The notes: generated by a model not told the origin, from the letters alone. A stretch of 64,000 nt of DNA from Chitinophaga terrae (ex Kim and Jung 2007) (GCF_900107795.1 NZ_FNRL01000002.1:372001-436000); one strand, 5' to 3'; numbered from the stretch's first letter, positions 42,109-52,136 are shown. Translations and numbers: made by a program.

Positions 42109-43125
42109 TTATTTGCTGATCAGACCGGCAAAGTACTTAACAGTACGAACCAGCTGAGATACATAGCTCATTTCGTTATCGTACCAGGAAACGGTTTTAA
42201 CCAGTTGGTGTTCGCCAACAGTTAATACCCTGGTTTGAGTAGCATCGAACAATGAACCATAGTGGATACCTATGATGTCTGAGCTTACGATTTCATCTTC
42301 AGTGTAACCGAAAGATTCGTTAGCGGCAGCTTTCATTGCAGCGTTGATTTCTTCAGCAGTAACTTTTTTGCCGAGGATGGTGGTCAGTTCAGTTAAAGAA
42401 CCGGTGATAGTAGGTACACGTTGAGCGCTACCATCTAATTTACCTTTCAGTTTAGGCAGTACCAGGCCGATTGCTTTTGCAGCACCGGTGCTGTTAGGAA
42501 CGATGTTCGCAGCAGCAGCGCGGGCACGACGGAGGTCACCTTTCGGATGTGGAGCATCCAGGGTGTTCTGGTCGTTGGTGTAAGCGTGAACAGTGGTCAT
42601 CAGACCAGACTGGATACCGAATTGATCATCCAGTACTTTTGCCATTGGAGCCAGGCAGTTGGTAGTGCAGGAAGCGCAGGAGATAACGGTTTCGCTACCA
42701 TCCAGGATATCGTGGTTTACGTTGAAAACTACTGTTTTCAGGTCGCCGGTTGCTGGAGCAGAAATTACTACTCTTTTAGCGCCGGCTTTCAGGTGAGCTT
42801 CAGCTTTTTCTTTATCAGCGAAGAAACCAGTACACTCGATCACAACATCGATTTCATGGTTGCCCCATGGAATTTGAGCAGGATCTTTCTGTGCATATAT
42901 AGTCACGTCTTCTCCATTGACGTTGATAGCATTGTCAGAATGTTTTACTTCGGCATCAAACCTGCCCTGAGCTGAATCGTATTTCAGCAAATGCGCGAGC
43001 TGTTTAGGGCTGGTGAGGTCATTGATTGCCACCACATCAATACCGGGCATTTTGTAAATTTGGCGGTATACCAAACGACCAATACGGCCGAAACCATTAA
43101 TACCAATTTTGAGAGTACTTCCCAT
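42109..43125 (-). CDS. gap: Glyceraldehyde-3-phosphate dehydrogenase
   Basis: A 338-residue enzyme oxidising glyceraldehyde 3-phosphate to 1,3-bisphosphoglycerate with NAD(P). The NAD-binding start [15 protein letters not shown] is followed by the catalytic [10 protein letters not shown] with nucleophile C153, then the general-base His region ([10 protein letters not shown]) and WYDNEMSY near the end. The ATG at 43125 gives the standard family start; an upstream ATG at 43191 would add 22 atypical residues over the divergent region. It heads a gap-pgk pair. Confidence 0.97.
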   Translation of the reverse strand: MGSTLKIGINGFGRIGRLVYRQIYKMPGIDVVAINDLTSPKQLAHLLKYDSAQGRFDAEVKHSDNAINVNGEDVTIYAQKDPAQIPWGNHEIDVVIECTGFFADKEKAEAHLKAGAKRVVISAPATGDLKTVVFNVNHDILDGSETVISCASCTTNCLAPMAKVLDDQFGIQSGLMTTVHAYTNDQNTLDAPHPKGDLRRARAAAANIVPNSTGAAKAIGLVLPKLKGKLDGSAQRVPTITGSLTELTTILGKKVTAEEINAAMKAAANESFGYTEDEIVSSDIIGIHYGSLFDATQTRVLTVGEHQLVKTVSWYDNEMSYVSQLVRTVKYFAGLISK

Positions 43126-43217
43126 TTTACATCGTGATTTGAGTATGAAAAAATCGAAGGCGAATTTACAATCAATACCACTATTAATCAATAGAATTTT
43201 AAGTTATCAAAATTTTT

Positions 43218-43248
43218 TTTGGAAATATGAAATAAGGACATACCTTTG
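43218..43248 (+). promoter_or_regulatory. Promoter of the first tRNA-Glu gene
   Basis: TTTG (43218-43221), a 19-nt spacer and TACCTTTG (43241-43248), 17 nt before the tRNA. The second tRNA-Glu copy shares the following CAATCCCAAA. Confidence 0.85.
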
Positions 43249-43265
43249 CAATCCCAAAACAATAC

Positions 43266-43337
43266 GCCGCGTTGGTCAAGGGGTTAAGACGCCTCCCTTT
43301 CACGGAGGAATCACGGGTTCGATTCCCGTACGTGGTA
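43266..43337 (+). tRNA. tRNA-Glu(UUC), copy 1
   Basis: A 72-nt cloverleaf: acceptor GCCGCGT/ACGTGGT with G-U pairs, anticodon stem CCTCC/GGAGG with loop CTTTCAC (anticodon TTC), and T-arm ACGGGTTCGATTCCCGT. CCA follows directly at 43338-43340. It is identical in sequence to the copy at 52184. Confidence 0.96.
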
Positions 43338-43366
43338 CCAGATAAGGGTTTTACCCAAAAAGAGCT

Positions 43367-43397
43367 AAGGGCTTCTCGTTTAGAGGAGCCCTTTTTA
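43367..43397 (+). terminator. Terminator after tRNA-Glu copy 1
   Basis: AAGGGCTTCTC (43367-43377) pairs with GAGGAGCCCTT (43383-43393) through one G-U pair, followed by TTT and AATT. Confidence 0.85.
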
Positions 43398-43564
43398 ATT
43401 GGCAGGTGCAGAACCTATGCCGGCAAGTAATTACCCCGCCGGTACAGTTTGCCAGCAGCAGAAATAATCGACTTTGAGATCTCCGGCCACTTCGGCGCGA
43501 ATGATTCTACCGGGAAATATGAATAACAATCATTATGTGAAATAAATCGCTGATCCCCTTTCTC

Positions 43565-44458
43565 CTATTTCAATATCTCCCTTTTCATATATCCTGCACT
43601 CTTTTCCACACAGCTCAACGCATCCGGTACATAATTATTCCCCTGCTCAACGAAGATCTTTTTCAACCCAGAAAGCTTGGCATCCGGCAGGATCTTCTTA
43701 AAGTCAATGCTCCCATCGCCAACAACCGTATGCAGGTCAGGATCTTTTTTATCCATGTCTTTTATATGCCAGACAGCAAACCTGCCGGGTTGTTTGCTGA
43801 ATAACCGGTGAGGGTCCTGGCCCGAGCGGATGGCCCAGTAAAGGTCCAACTCCAGCTTCACCAGTTTGGGATCGGTTTCTGCAAGAATAGTATCATACCC
43901 CATTTTTCCCTGTTCGCTCACAAACTCGAAATTATGGTTATGGTAGAGCAACTGCAACCCGCCTGCTTTCACCTGTTCGCCGATCTCGTTCAGCGTTTGG
44001 GCAAGCAGCTTGAACTTTTCCGGGTTCCGCAACTGCGGGTCCAGCCATGGCCATACAATGTACTGCTGACCCAGGACCCTGGCGCCGTTGATACAATCGT
44101 CCACATACCTTTTCCTCTCATCTTTTGTTACTCCCGGCAACAGGAACTTGTCGATGTCATAATGGCCGCTGGATGTGACGAGGTTAAATTCCTGCAATAG
44201 CGCCTTAAATTCGGCTGGTTCCAGGTTCCAATAGAACTTATTGCCTCCGTGGTTGAAGCCATAGGTTTCCAGGTCTTTATAGCCAAAGGAGGCTACTTTG
44301 CGCAACGTCCCTCTGGGGTCATTCTTCATTTCAGTGTTCAGGGAGTAAAGTTGCAACCCGAGCTGGTAGTCGAATCCCGGCGCCGCTCTCATAATGCCGG
44401 GTAAAAAACTGGCTGCTGCCAGTGTACCTGAAGTGCGAAGGAAATTTCTTCTGTTCAT
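43565..44458 (-). CDS. Tat-exported sugar phosphate isomerase/epimerase-like protein
   Basis: A 297-residue protein with a twin-arginine signal (MNRRNFLRTSGTLAAASFLP) and a TIM-barrel of the xylose isomerase-like family (AP endonuclease 2 fold). Typical stretches are LGLQLYSLN, ELDLYWAIRSGQDP and VWHIKDMDK, with His/Glu/Asp metal ligands (H in LLYHNHNFE, E in LELDL, H in HIKD, E in FVEQGN). Such periplasmic proteins in Bacteroidota act on sugars or inositols released by polysaccharide breakdown. The ATG at 44458 begins the Tat signal. It diverges from the AraC regulator by 85 bp, and a polysaccharide lyase is nearby, so a carbohydrate role is likely. Confidence 0.9.
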   Translation of the reverse strand: MNRRNFLRTSGTLAAASFLPGIMRAAPGFDYQLGLQLYSLNTEMKNDPRGTLRKVASFGYKDLETYGFNHGGNKFYWNLEPAEFKALLQEFNLVTSSGHYDIDKFLLPGVTKDERKRYVDDCINGARVLGQQYIVWPWLDPQLRNPEKFKLLAQTLNEIGEQVKAGGLQLLYHNHNFEFVSEQGKMGYDTILAETDPKLVKLELDLYWAIRSGQDPHRLFSKQPGRFAVWHIKDMDKKDPDLHTVVGDGSIDFKKILPDAKLSGLKKIFVEQGNNYVPDALSCVEKSAGYMKREILK

Positions 44459-44543
44459 AAGTGGGTGTTTATGGAGTAAACATAAAATGATATTGCCTCC
44501 TGTCATTGTAAAAATGCGAAGCAAAAAATTTTTATCTTGGTAT

Positions 44544-45341
44544 ATGTTCCGATATGAAGAATACCCCGTATCCCCGGTCGTAGTAAATTATATCAAGAAA
44601 TGCTGGGTGCTGGACAATGCCTCCGGCGCTGTTGCTGTAGCAGGCAAACAGGTGTTGCCAAACGGCTGTTTTAATATTGCATTTGTTACAGGCAAAGGAA
44701 TAGGCGTAAAAAGCAGCAAGGCAGATGTCTTTATGAAAGAAGGAGTATACCTTTGCGGCCAGCTTACCGCCAGCATCAGTATTAACATTAATGAATACAC
44801 GAAAATATTTCTCGTCCAGTTCTATCCCTGGGCGCCGGCGCATTTTATACGGAACGCAATACCTGAAACCGCCGATGCATTCATTGATCTTTCCCTGCTT
44901 GAACATAACCTGGCATTGGATTTTGACCCTGCAAACGAAGCCGCTGTTATGCAATACTTTAATTCGGGCGCCTTTTTAAGAAAAGGAAATATCATTACCT
45001 CTGCCCAGCATGCCTGCCAGCTGATAAGACAACAGAGAGGAAATGTCAGGATAAAAGAAGTAGCTGACCAGATGGGATGTTCTAACAGGTACCTGGAAAC
45101 TGTTTTCCAGTCGGTATTGGGAATAAAACCCAAAGAGTATGCAGGCATTATCCGGATACGCAGCCTGGTAGACCGCCTGCAGCAGGAGAGCCATGCAACC
45201 AGGTTTAGCAGCATCGCCCTGGAAGAAGGGTTTTATGACCAGGCTCATTTCATTAAAACGTTTAAAACAATGTTGAACATCTCTCCAGGTAAATTCAGGT
45301 CGGATGATTATTTACTTACAAGGAACGGTATCAGTTATTGA
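44544..45341 (+). CDS. AraC-family transcriptional regulator
   Basis: A 265-residue regulator. Residues 1-140 form a beta-rich sensor domain (LPNGCFNIAFVTGKG, SISININEYTKIFLVQF in parts, WAPAHFI) of the kind now called DUF6597. Residues 160-262 are the double helix-turn-helix: VRIKEVADQMGCSNRYLE and SIALEEGFYDQAHFIKTFK (in parts), ending in ISPGKFR. The ATG at 44544 fits the family start; an ATG at 44514 is possible, and the frame back to 44394 would run antisense into the Tat protein gene. It is divergent from that gene and may control it and the lyase/TonB receptor genes (inference). Confidence 0.9.
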   Translation: MFRYEEYPVSPVVVNYIKKCWVLDNASGAVAVAGKQVLPNGCFNIAFVTGKGIGVKSSKADVFMKEGVYLCGQLTASISININEYTKIFLVQFYPWAPAHFIRNAIPETADAFIDLSLLEHNLALDFDPANEAAVMQYFNSGAFLRKGNIITSAQHACQLIRQQRGNVRIKEVADQMGCSNRYLETVFQSVLGIKPKEYAGIIRIRSLVDRLQQESHATRFSSIALEEGFYDQAHFIKTFKTMLNISPGKFRSDDYLLTRNGISY

Positions 45342-45350
45342 AAAAAAAAG

Positions 45351-45377
45351 AGATTGCTGGAAAACAATCTCTTCTAA
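45351..45377 (+). terminator. Terminator of the AraC-family gene
   Basis: An 8-bp stem AGAGATTG / CAATCTCT with an 8-nt A-rich loop, preceded by a run of A and followed by TCT. Confidence 0.75.
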
Positions 45378-45385
45378 CCTAAAAT

Positions 45386-45454
45386 ATGAAAAAAATGAAA
45401 AGCCTGGCATTCCTCAATACCAGCCTTTTTATTAATAAGCTCTTCCCGGCATAA
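45386..45454 (+). CDS. Possible 22-residue small ORF
   Basis: ATG at 45386 reads MKKMKSLAFLNTSLFINKLF then Pro-Ala and TAA. It lies after the AraC terminator and its last 23 nt run antisense to the end of the lyase gene. The basic N-terminus and hydrophobic middle resemble a short leader or membrane peptide, but so short a frame can arise by chance and no promoter was found. Confidence 0.15.
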   Translation: MKKMKSLAFLNTSLFINKLFPA

Positions 45455-48149
45455 TGCTGTATTTACCTGCCACCCCCTCGAAATACAAAGTGTTTTTACC
45501 TTGCCGGATATCGAAGTTCCTGCTCTTTCCATCAGGTCCTTTTACCGTCCAGAAACCAGGTTTCAAGCCTGTTAACGTCACTTTTGTATTCGCCTGGATG
45601 TCGAGATCGATAGCCGTATTAACCAGTTCACTGCCCGTGCTCATGCATACGAGTTGATCTGCGAGGCCTACCAGGTAGTAGGAAGGATATTCCCGGAAGC
45701 GGATTGGCAGGGGAGCGGCATCGCCTTCTGTCATCTGGAAAACAGTAAGGAAGCGATCGTGTTGATTGGCGGCGGAAGGAGAGATCATAATACGATGCGC
45801 ATTGGCTTCTGCTTTATCTGATTTGATATCGAACTGTTCATCGAAATTGCTGTTGGCGGCTTTACCGCTCAGTATTTCCATCGTTCTGTTGGCAGCTGCA
45901 GGAATTAGCATATTTACATACGTTTTGCCCACATGGCCATTCAGCTCATTGCTTAATACCAGTTGATCCCCGTTTTTCACGGGAGGTTGAATAGTATTGA
46001 TCTGCCAGTATTTTTTGAAGTCTGCTTTTGCAGTGGTCATATCATCGGTGAGGATGATGGCTGCCGGAACATCCTGCCTTCCCAGGTTCAGGAAGCAATA
46101 ACCTCTCGTATAGTTAGTCATCTTCGCTGTATAGGCGCCTGTCAGATCTGCTTTGAAATAACTGAAGGCAGGCTTTTGGGCGGAAGGACCAAAATCGGCT
46201 GATAATACCTGGCCATTGTCGAACCATGGATCGGTGGTAGTTTCAGCTGGCGACATAGGAAAACGTTGATTAAAGCGGGTACCGCCATCGTTGTCTTTTG
46301 CCCTGAACAACCACTTCTCATCCGGGTCTTTGGCCAGCATCATACTGTGAGAGATCGAACGTTTGTTGAAGTTATAGTCGTATGGCGAACCATAGGAAAG
46401 ATATAGCCCAATATCGCCTACCTGCATGCCATGATGAAATATCTGCAAGGCGCCGGCGTCGGAGTGCTGGTGATTGGCAAAATGATAACCGCCGCCTTTG
46501 ATCTCCGCGATCACATCTTTACTATCAGGCGTATTATCCCAACCGGTACGGGTAACCAATCCTCCCAATACATGACCGAAATTCTTTGTAAGGGGCAGGG
46601 AGTTGAGATTATGATCTGCTTTCAGCGCAGGATCATTTACCAACAGGAACAGCACCGGATTGTCGGGAAGTCCGCCTTCCCTTTCAAATTCGCCTTTCAG
46701 TATAGGATCATTGGCGTAGGAAGCGCATAGCAGCATAGTTTGCGGTTGTTTCCAGTACGGGCGTTTCCCGTTTACATTCTTTACATTGAACATATCGCCA
46801 TCCCTGAGCATATAGCCGTCGGGCAGGCGCATGTACAACCAGAAATAAGGAAGTTGTTTGATGTTGTCGTCAAATACGGGGAAGCCGGTCATGCGATAAT
46901 ACAGCCATACTGCATGCATTTCCCAGCCTAAACGATATGCGCCGTAATCTACGCCCTGGTTGTGCCGGGGCGATTCGTATTCAAACTTCCGCATTGGTAC
47001 CAGTTGTTCCAGTATGGTATATGAAGTGTATTTATAAAGCTCCGGGTTTTCGTCGTACAGTGCGAGGCTCATAGAGAGCAGGTCGCGGCTTACCTGGGCT
47101 TCATTACCATGGCCGTTTACAATGCTATCCATAAACGGAGGCCATCCTATTTCCATTTCCCTGGCCAGTTTCAGCATGTGCGAGTAAAGCTGTTGCTTAT
47201 CGTCTTTACTCAAAAGATCAAAGCACCAGTCATAAACCAACGAACCGGTATAGATAGCCCTGCCTATTTCACGGGTAATATCGCCATATGTTACGTTCCC
47301 GAACTCCAGTACCGAGAAATAGTCGACCATCAGTTTAACGGCTTCTCTACCCACTTTTTCATCTTTCGTCATCAGGTAATAGAATGCCTTGGTTTCTGCC
47401 GCCTTCTCCACATCTTCTCTATAAAAGATCTCTTTGTTGATATCAAATTCGAAATGAAAAGGCATTGTAGCGGCGGCAGTCACTTTTTCCCAGGCCTGCC
47501 GGTTTTCTCCTATTGTCAGGCGGCTCTGAACAAGGGATAGCGACTGCTTATTCACCCAGATCCGGGGATGCCCTGCAGGCGGAATAATTTTAGGAACATA
47601 GTTCTTTGCAGCAGCAGGAACTGCAGGGTCATTATAATTCTTCCATTCCAGGTGTCCTAACTGCACTCCTTCAGGCAACCAGACTTTTACAGTTTGTTCC
47701 CTGCCGTTCAGTTCAAATTTGCCTGTTACCTGGTTGCCGCGCCTGAAGGCGTCGTAGAGGATTCTTTTGGTTGGTCTTTGATCTCCTACCTGGAGCTTGA
47801 TATAAGTAGTTACAGGATTGCCTTTCTCGTCTTTCATGATATCTGTTGCAGGGTTGGTTGGCATGGCGTAGGTCGACAGCTCATAAGTTCCTGCAACGGG
47901 GGCTTTGATCTTAAATGTGAGGTCGGGGGCTGCTGCATTGCTGTCGAGCCGGGAAGCTGCGCCAGGCTTCAGCGCTACCCATTTTTCTTTGGCGCTGGTC
48001 AGTACCCGGGCAGTACGGCTGTTTATCAGCGCTTTTGACGCCGGTTGTTTGTTCACATACTTATCGCCAACCACATAAGGGTAGGCTTGGGAGAATACTG
48101 CTAAGGAACCCAGGCTTAGCAAAAGAAGTAATAAAAATCCTTTTTTCAC
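45432..48149 (-). CDS. Heparinase II/III-type polysaccharide lyase
   Basis: A 905-residue exported enzyme. A signal peptide (LLLLLLSLGSLAVFS) leads to a beta-sandwich N-terminal module (about 30-175). An (alpha/alpha)-toroid follows (about 190-520), with WPPFMDSIVNGHGNEAQ and YESPRHNQGVDYGAYRLG (in parts), then the heparinase II/III signature around residue 560: YHFANHQHSDAGALQIFHHG (in parts) and GDIGLYLSYGSPYDYN. Beta-sheet domains follow to the end. PL12/PL21-type enzymes cleave heparin, heparan sulphate or related uronic-acid polymers by beta-elimination. Substrate not determined. The start is GTG at 48149. A TonB-dependent receptor lies upstream on the same strand; no SusD gene is present. 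Confidence 0.88.
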   Translation of the reverse strand: MKKGFLLLLLLSLGSLAVFSQAYPYVVGDKYVNKQPASKALINSRTARVLTSAKEKWVALKPGAASRLDSNAAAPDLTFKIKAPVAGTYELSTYAMPTNPATDIMKDEKGNPVTTYIKLQVGDQRPTKRILYDAFRRGNQVTGKFELNGREQTVKVWLPEGVQLGHLEWKNYNDPAVPAAAKNYVPKIIPPAGHPRIWVNKQSLSLVQSRLTIGENRQAWEKVTAAATMPFHFEFDINKEIFYREDVEKAAETKAFYYLMTKDEKVGREAVKLMVDYFSVLEFGNVTYGDITREIGRAIYTGSLVYDWCFDLLSKDDKQQLYSHMLKLAREMEIGWPPFMDSIVNGHGNEAQVSRDLLSMSLALYDENPELYKYTSYTILEQLVPMRKFEYESPRHNQGVDYGAYRLGWEMHAVWLYYRMTGFPVFDDNIKQLPYFWLYMRLPDGYMLRDGDMFNVKNVNGKRPYWKQPQTMLLCASYANDPILKGEFEREGGLPDNPVLFLLVNDPALKADHNLNSLPLTKNFGHVLGGLVTRTGWDNTPDSKDVIAEIKGGGYHFANHQHSDAGALQIFHHGMQVGDIGLYLSYGSPYDYNFNKRSISHSMMLAKDPDEKWLFRAKDNDGGTRFNQRFPMSPAETTTDPWFDNGQVLSADFGPSAQKPAFSYFKADLTGAYTAKMTNYTRGYCFLNLGRQDVPAAIILTDDMTTAKADFKKYWQINTIQPPVKNGDQLVLSNELNGHVGKTYVNMLIPAAANRTMEILSGKAANSNFDEQFDIKSDKAEANAHRIMISPSAANQHDRFLTVFQMTEGDAAPLPIRFREYPSYYLVGLADQLVCMSTGSELVNTAIDLDIQANTKVTLTGLKPGFWTVKGPDGKSRNFDIRQGKNTLYFEGVAGKYSIMPGRAY

Positions 48150-48342
48150 TTTTTGTCAATTTTTCAGGTAACGGGGACGAACAATAGTGTAGGAGAGGAA
48201 CTATGTTGACCTATAGCGACTCTTAATTATTGGCTGATATACTGATTCATAGGCAGTTATGTACGGTCTATGAAATTTTGTAAACAAATATATGCTTTTT
48301 ATGTAAGCAAAAATACTGGGAAAATGATTTTTTAGGGAGAGA

Positions 48343-48372
48343 TAAAAAAAATCCCGGCCGCAGGGGCCGGGA
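48343..48372 (-). terminator. Terminator of the TonB-dependent receptor gene
   Basis: On the minus strand TCCCGGCC (48372-48365) pairs with GGCCGGGA (48359-48352), followed by a T run (48351-48343, T-rich). Confidence 0.88.
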
Positions 48373-48397
48373 CATCAAACTATGCGATAAAAAGAGA

Positions 48398-51175
48398 TCA
48401 GAAACTAAGATTTAAACGGGCAAACAGGAACCGTCCGTTAAAACCAAACTGTTGAGAAGCGCGGGAATAAAGGAACCGTCCGGAGCTGGAATTAGCCACC
48501 GAAAGTTCATCCGGATACACATCCAACAGGTTGTTGGCGCCAATTGTAAGCCGCAGGGCAGGGATAAATGCATAGCTCACACTCAGGTCGGTGATCACTT
48601 TGCCGCTGTAAACATCCTGGTTAGCTACTACGTTGGTAGCTTCTGTTACCTTGCCGAAATAAACATTTCTCAGGAAGAAGCCCCATTTGCTGATATTGTA
48701 GTTAAGCGTCAGGTTAGCTTTGGTTTGCGGAACCGCCGATTCGAGGTAGATGCGGCTGGCTTCATCAAAATAAGTACTTTCTTTTCCTGCCAGCAGCGGT
48801 GATGCGTGTACAGGCCCAACAAGGGATGTTTTGGCGAGAGTACCTGACAGGTCGGCCCTGAAATGTCCTTTACCCGCCCTGGTTGTATAGGTGATCACCG
48901 CATCTATACCCCTTGTTTCTGTATTGATGGCATTAGCAAAGAACCGGGCTGTTTGTGCATTGGCGCTGCGAAGGATGTTATAAATTTCCTGCTCCTGCGG
49001 GGTGCCTGTTTTATTGCCGGAGAACTGGCCGGTATAAACAATGCGGTCGTTGATCCTGATAAAGTAACCATCTACCGTGATCTTAACAGGACCAAGGTTG
49101 CTGGTGATACCCGCGCTGTAGCTGTATGAAGTTTCCTGTTTCAGCTTGGGTATGCCTAACAAAGCAGCTACGCGGCTATCGTTGGTAAACGTGCCTGATT
49201 CAACAAACACCCCGTCTGTGAAGATGCTGGAGGTTGCGCTGAAATACCGCTGGTGCAACGATGGCGCCCTGAAACCGGTGCTGGCGGCAGCGCGCAGCAG
49301 GAATTTAGGACTGAACTGGTAACGGCTGGCTATCTTCCAGTTTAAAGTAGATCCGAAGTCTGAATAATTCTCAAACCTTAAAGCTCCGTCGACAAGGAAT
49401 TTTGAAGTGAAGTTCGCTTCCACATCTCCATACACGGCAATGGATGTACGATATGCACTGATGGCGTTAACAGGACTGAAGCCGGTAAAGCTTTGGGCGC
49501 CTCCTGCAAACGCGCTGCCGTTGGCGGCAAACCTGGTAGATACATTTCCACTTGGATCAGGGATCAGTATAGGCCTGCCATCGGCGCCGGTGCCTATGTT
49601 CCTGGCGTTGCCGTAGTTGGTATAAGAGGCTTCGCTGCCCGGTAAGATCTGGTATTTTTCAAAGCGGTGTTCAGCGCCGTAAGCGACGTTCAACCCGCTT
49701 AACACCTGTTCAAAGAAACGGCTGAAATCCAGGTTGGTCGTGTTTTGCAGGAACCTGTAACCTCCGGCTTTAAAACTGGTTGGCGAAGCTTTTAACATAG
49801 AGGCGTTCAGGGTATTAGCCACTGTGAAGTCGATGCCATTTTCGCCATAGGTGTTGCTGAAATCTACTTTCCATTCGCCCAGTTTTCCGCGGATACCTGC
49901 GGCCAGCGAACGGTCCCTGTTATCGGTCACTATCTGCGGCAGGAATCCGTTAGGGTAAATAGTGTCGTTGTTCTGCGTAAGCTGGGCGGGCATCCTGTAA
50001 AAGGCAACCGCTTCTCCATGCCTGTAGTTCAGGCCTCCGAAAGCATATACTTCTGCATTTTCACTAACAGGAAGAGAAGCGTTCAGGAAAAGGGTACCGC
50101 CACGGTTGGCAGACTGGCCTATACGCGTATTGAAATCTTTACGGGTAAGTCCTCTCTTCGCCAGTTCCTGTTCTGTAATATCTTTTCCTTTAGGCGATCC
50201 TGGCACGTCTGCAAGTGCAGGATCATTGTAATCGGAGAAGATAGTACCTGTAAATATGCCGCCCCTGTTAGCTGCATTCCTGTAGTCATAAGAGCCGGAG
50301 AGATTGATGTAACCGCCTTTGGTACCTAATGGAAGCCCGTAGTTCAGGTTAGCCTGGACGGTTTGTCCATCCAGCCCGTTCTCTGCGTTTTTAGATACAA
50401 AGCCGCCGGTAGTAACGCTTGCATTCAACCTGTTTACATCATCGTTCAATACAATGTTGATAACGCCTGCAATAGCGTCGGAACCATATTGGGCGGCAGC
50501 GCCGTCTCTCAGTATCTCAATACGTTTAATAGCGGCGGTAGGAATCGCGTTAAGGTCTGTGCCTACGGAACCTTTACCGAAACTGCCGTTGATGTTCACA
50601 AGAGAAGTGGTATGCCTTCTTTTACCGTTGATCAATACCAGCACCTGGTCGGGCCCCAGGCCTCTTAAAGAAGCAGGATCGATATGGTCTGTTCCGTCTG
50701 AAAGGGTTTGGGTATTGGACGAGAAAGAAGGAGCAACGTAGTTTAATATCTGGTTGATGGAAACCTGCGGAGCAGTTTGCGCAACCTGTTTGATATCTAC
50801 CACATCTACAGGCACTGCTGTTGTAAGCTGGCTGCGAGGCGCGCTGCGCGAGCCCAGTACCACAACTTCATTAAGGCCTTCGGCAGAAGTAAGCTGGAAA
50901 TCGACCGTGGCGGTCTGGCCACTTACAACGGTCACTTCTTTTTCTAATGCCTGGTAGCCAATATAGCTGGCGCTGAGTTTATAAGTTCCTGGTTTAAGGG
51001 TAAGGGAGAAATGCCCCGACGAATTGGTGACCGTACCGGTATTAGAGCCGATCACTCTTACAGAGGCGCCTATCAATGGTTGGTTCTTGTCTGAGATCGT
51101 GCCTTGTATGCTTTGAGCGAATGCGATATCCGATAAAAGCAACAGCACTGCAAGGGCGTAGAGTTTCACTTTCAT
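48398..51175 (-). CDS. TonB-dependent outer-membrane receptor
   Basis: A 925-residue protein. The signal peptide (ending DIAFAQ) leads to a CarboxypepD_reg-like domain (about 22-105, IQGTISDKNQPLIGASVRV in parts), a plug (about 115-235; SLRGLGPDQVLVLINGKRRH in parts, IKRIEILRDGAAAQYGSDAI in parts) and a 22-strand barrel ending in RLNLSF with the terminal Phe of barrel proteins. It imports a ligand across the outer membrane using TonB energy. It is not of the SusC length (about 1000) and no SusD follows, so it resembles single TonB receptors for smaller ligands. The neighbouring lyase suggests an oligosaccharide, but that is only context. Confidence 0.93.
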   Translation of the reverse strand: MKVKLYALAVLLLLSDIAFAQSIQGTISDKNQPLIGASVRVIGSNTGTVTNSSGHFSLTLKPGTYKLSASYIGYQALEKEVTVVSGQTATVDFQLTSAEGLNEVVVLGSRSAPRSQLTTAVPVDVVDIKQVAQTAPQVSINQILNYVAPSFSSNTQTLSDGTDHIDPASLRGLGPDQVLVLINGKRRHTTSLVNINGSFGKGSVGTDLNAIPTAAIKRIEILRDGAAAQYGSDAIAGVINIVLNDDVNRLNASVTTGGFVSKNAENGLDGQTVQANLNYGLPLGTKGGYINLSGSYDYRNAANRGGIFTGTIFSDYNDPALADVPGSPKGKDITEQELAKRGLTRKDFNTRIGQSANRGGTLFLNASLPVSENAEVYAFGGLNYRHGEAVAFYRMPAQLTQNNDTIYPNGFLPQIVTDNRDRSLAAGIRGKLGEWKVDFSNTYGENGIDFTVANTLNASMLKASPTSFKAGGYRFLQNTTNLDFSRFFEQVLSGLNVAYGAEHRFEKYQILPGSEASYTNYGNARNIGTGADGRPILIPDPSGNVSTRFAANGSAFAGGAQSFTGFSPVNAISAYRTSIAVYGDVEANFTSKFLVDGALRFENYSDFGSTLNWKIASRYQFSPKFLLRAAASTGFRAPSLHQRYFSATSSIFTDGVFVESGTFTNDSRVAALLGIPKLKQETSYSYSAGITSNLGPVKITVDGYFIRINDRIVYTGQFSGNKTGTPQEQEIYNILRSANAQTARFFANAINTETRGIDAVITYTTRAGKGHFRADLSGTLAKTSLVGPVHASPLLAGKESTYFDEASRIYLESAVPQTKANLTLNYNISKWGFFLRNVYFGKVTEATNVVANQDVYSGKVITDLSVSYAFIPALRLTIGANNLLDVYPDELSVANSSSGRFLYSRASQQFGFNGRFLFARLNLSF

Positions 51176-51430
51176 ACTGTTTGGTTTATGCTGATGGAGT
51201 TATAAATTGGTTGACTTGGGAACAGGGAAACATTTACCTGTTGGTTGATGTAAAAAGGAAAATCTTGCTGAATAGTTTCCGGGTTTCCGTGCAATCAGCC
51301 TTTTACTGATTGTTGGTGGTAAGATGATAGAACGAAAGTAGAGAATATTGGCGAGCTAAACAATAGTCTACTTATTATGTAGAGTATTTATTTTTTGCAT
51401 GATGCGTATACAGTAATATCTTTAAGTATT

Positions 51431-52114
51431 ATGAGTAAAAAAGCTGCTGTTAAGCTGCTGGTTAACATGCCTCCTGTGGCGAGGGTTTCTGTGAGTTTAG
51501 CGTTAGCCCTGGCAGTATTCGTATTATTTTATTTTACAGGGACCAGGATCAATCCTCTTGTTTTTGCAGTGATGCTGTGGGATGTTTTTGCCATCTCTTA
51601 TATCGTTACAGGGTGGATTGTATTTTACAGCAGGAATGTTGCTGAGATCAGGACCTGGGCCAGGGTTGATGATGGCAGCCGTTTGTTTGTATCTGCTATT
51701 GTGATAATAGCAGCAGTTGCCAGTTTAGTGATCGTTTTGCTGATGCTGTTATCAGACGACCTGGGGGCATCCAAAATAATATACCTGCCTGTGGCGATCC
51801 TGGGCATGCTTGCTTCCTGGGCTATGGTACATACTACCTTCGCTTTCCATTATGCGGATGTTTATTATGATGATGACGAATCAGATAATACCCGTCATGC
51901 AGGCGGCCTGATGTTCCCGTCAGAAAAGAATCCTGATTATATCGACTTTGCTTATTTTTCTTTTGTTATAGGGATGACCTTCCAGGTGTCGGATGTGCAG
52001 GTCAGTCGCCGTGTGTTAAGGCGGCTGGTATTGTTGCATGGCCTCATTTCCTTTATTTTGAATACCTTTGTTGTGGCGTTAACAGTAAACCTGATTGCAG
52101 GGTTGAAACAATAA
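51431..52114 (+). CDS. DUF1345 membrane protein
   Basis: A 227-residue inner-membrane protein with about five helices (VSLALALAVFVLFYFTG, VFAVMLWDVFAISYIVTGW in parts, LFVSAIVIIAAVASLVIVL in parts, AWAMVHTTFAFHYA region, LHGLISFILNTFVVALTVN in parts). DUF1345 signatures are SWAMVHTTFAFHYADVYY, the acidic loop DDDESD, PDYIDFAYFSFVIGMTFQVSD (in parts) and VSRRVLRR. The family is of unknown function. The ATG at 51431 is preferred to a TTG at 51395. It is a single gene between the TonB receptor and tRNA-Glu copy 2. Confidence 0.88.
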   Translation: MSKKAAVKLLVNMPPVARVSVSLALALAVFVLFYFTGTRINPLVFAVMLWDVFAISYIVTGWIVFYSRNVAEIRTWARVDDGSRLFVSAIVIIAAVASLVIVLLMLLSDDLGASKIIYLPVAILGMLASWAMVHTTFAFHYADVYYDDDESDNTRHAGGLMFPSEKNPDYIDFAYFSFVIGMTFQVSDVQVSRRVLRRLVLLHGLISFILNTFVVALTVNLIAGLKQ

Positions 52115-52136
52115 ACCGGGTTTATTGAAAAAAAAT

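Noticed and set aside
43415..43567. 49 codons without a stop directly in frame after the stop of the Tat-exported isomerase-like gene (minus strand)
   Set aside because: An open stretch this long is expected by chance in roughly one of ten cases; there is no start and no motif, so neither stop read-through nor a gene remnant is supported.
44394..44543. N-terminal extension of the AraC-family regulator
   Set aside because: It would run antisense into the start of the divergent Tat-protein gene, and its residues do not fit the family.
48398..51175. SusC-type start of a polysaccharide utilisation locus
   Set aside because: No SusD homologue follows and the receptor is shorter than SusC proteins; only a lyase is nearby.
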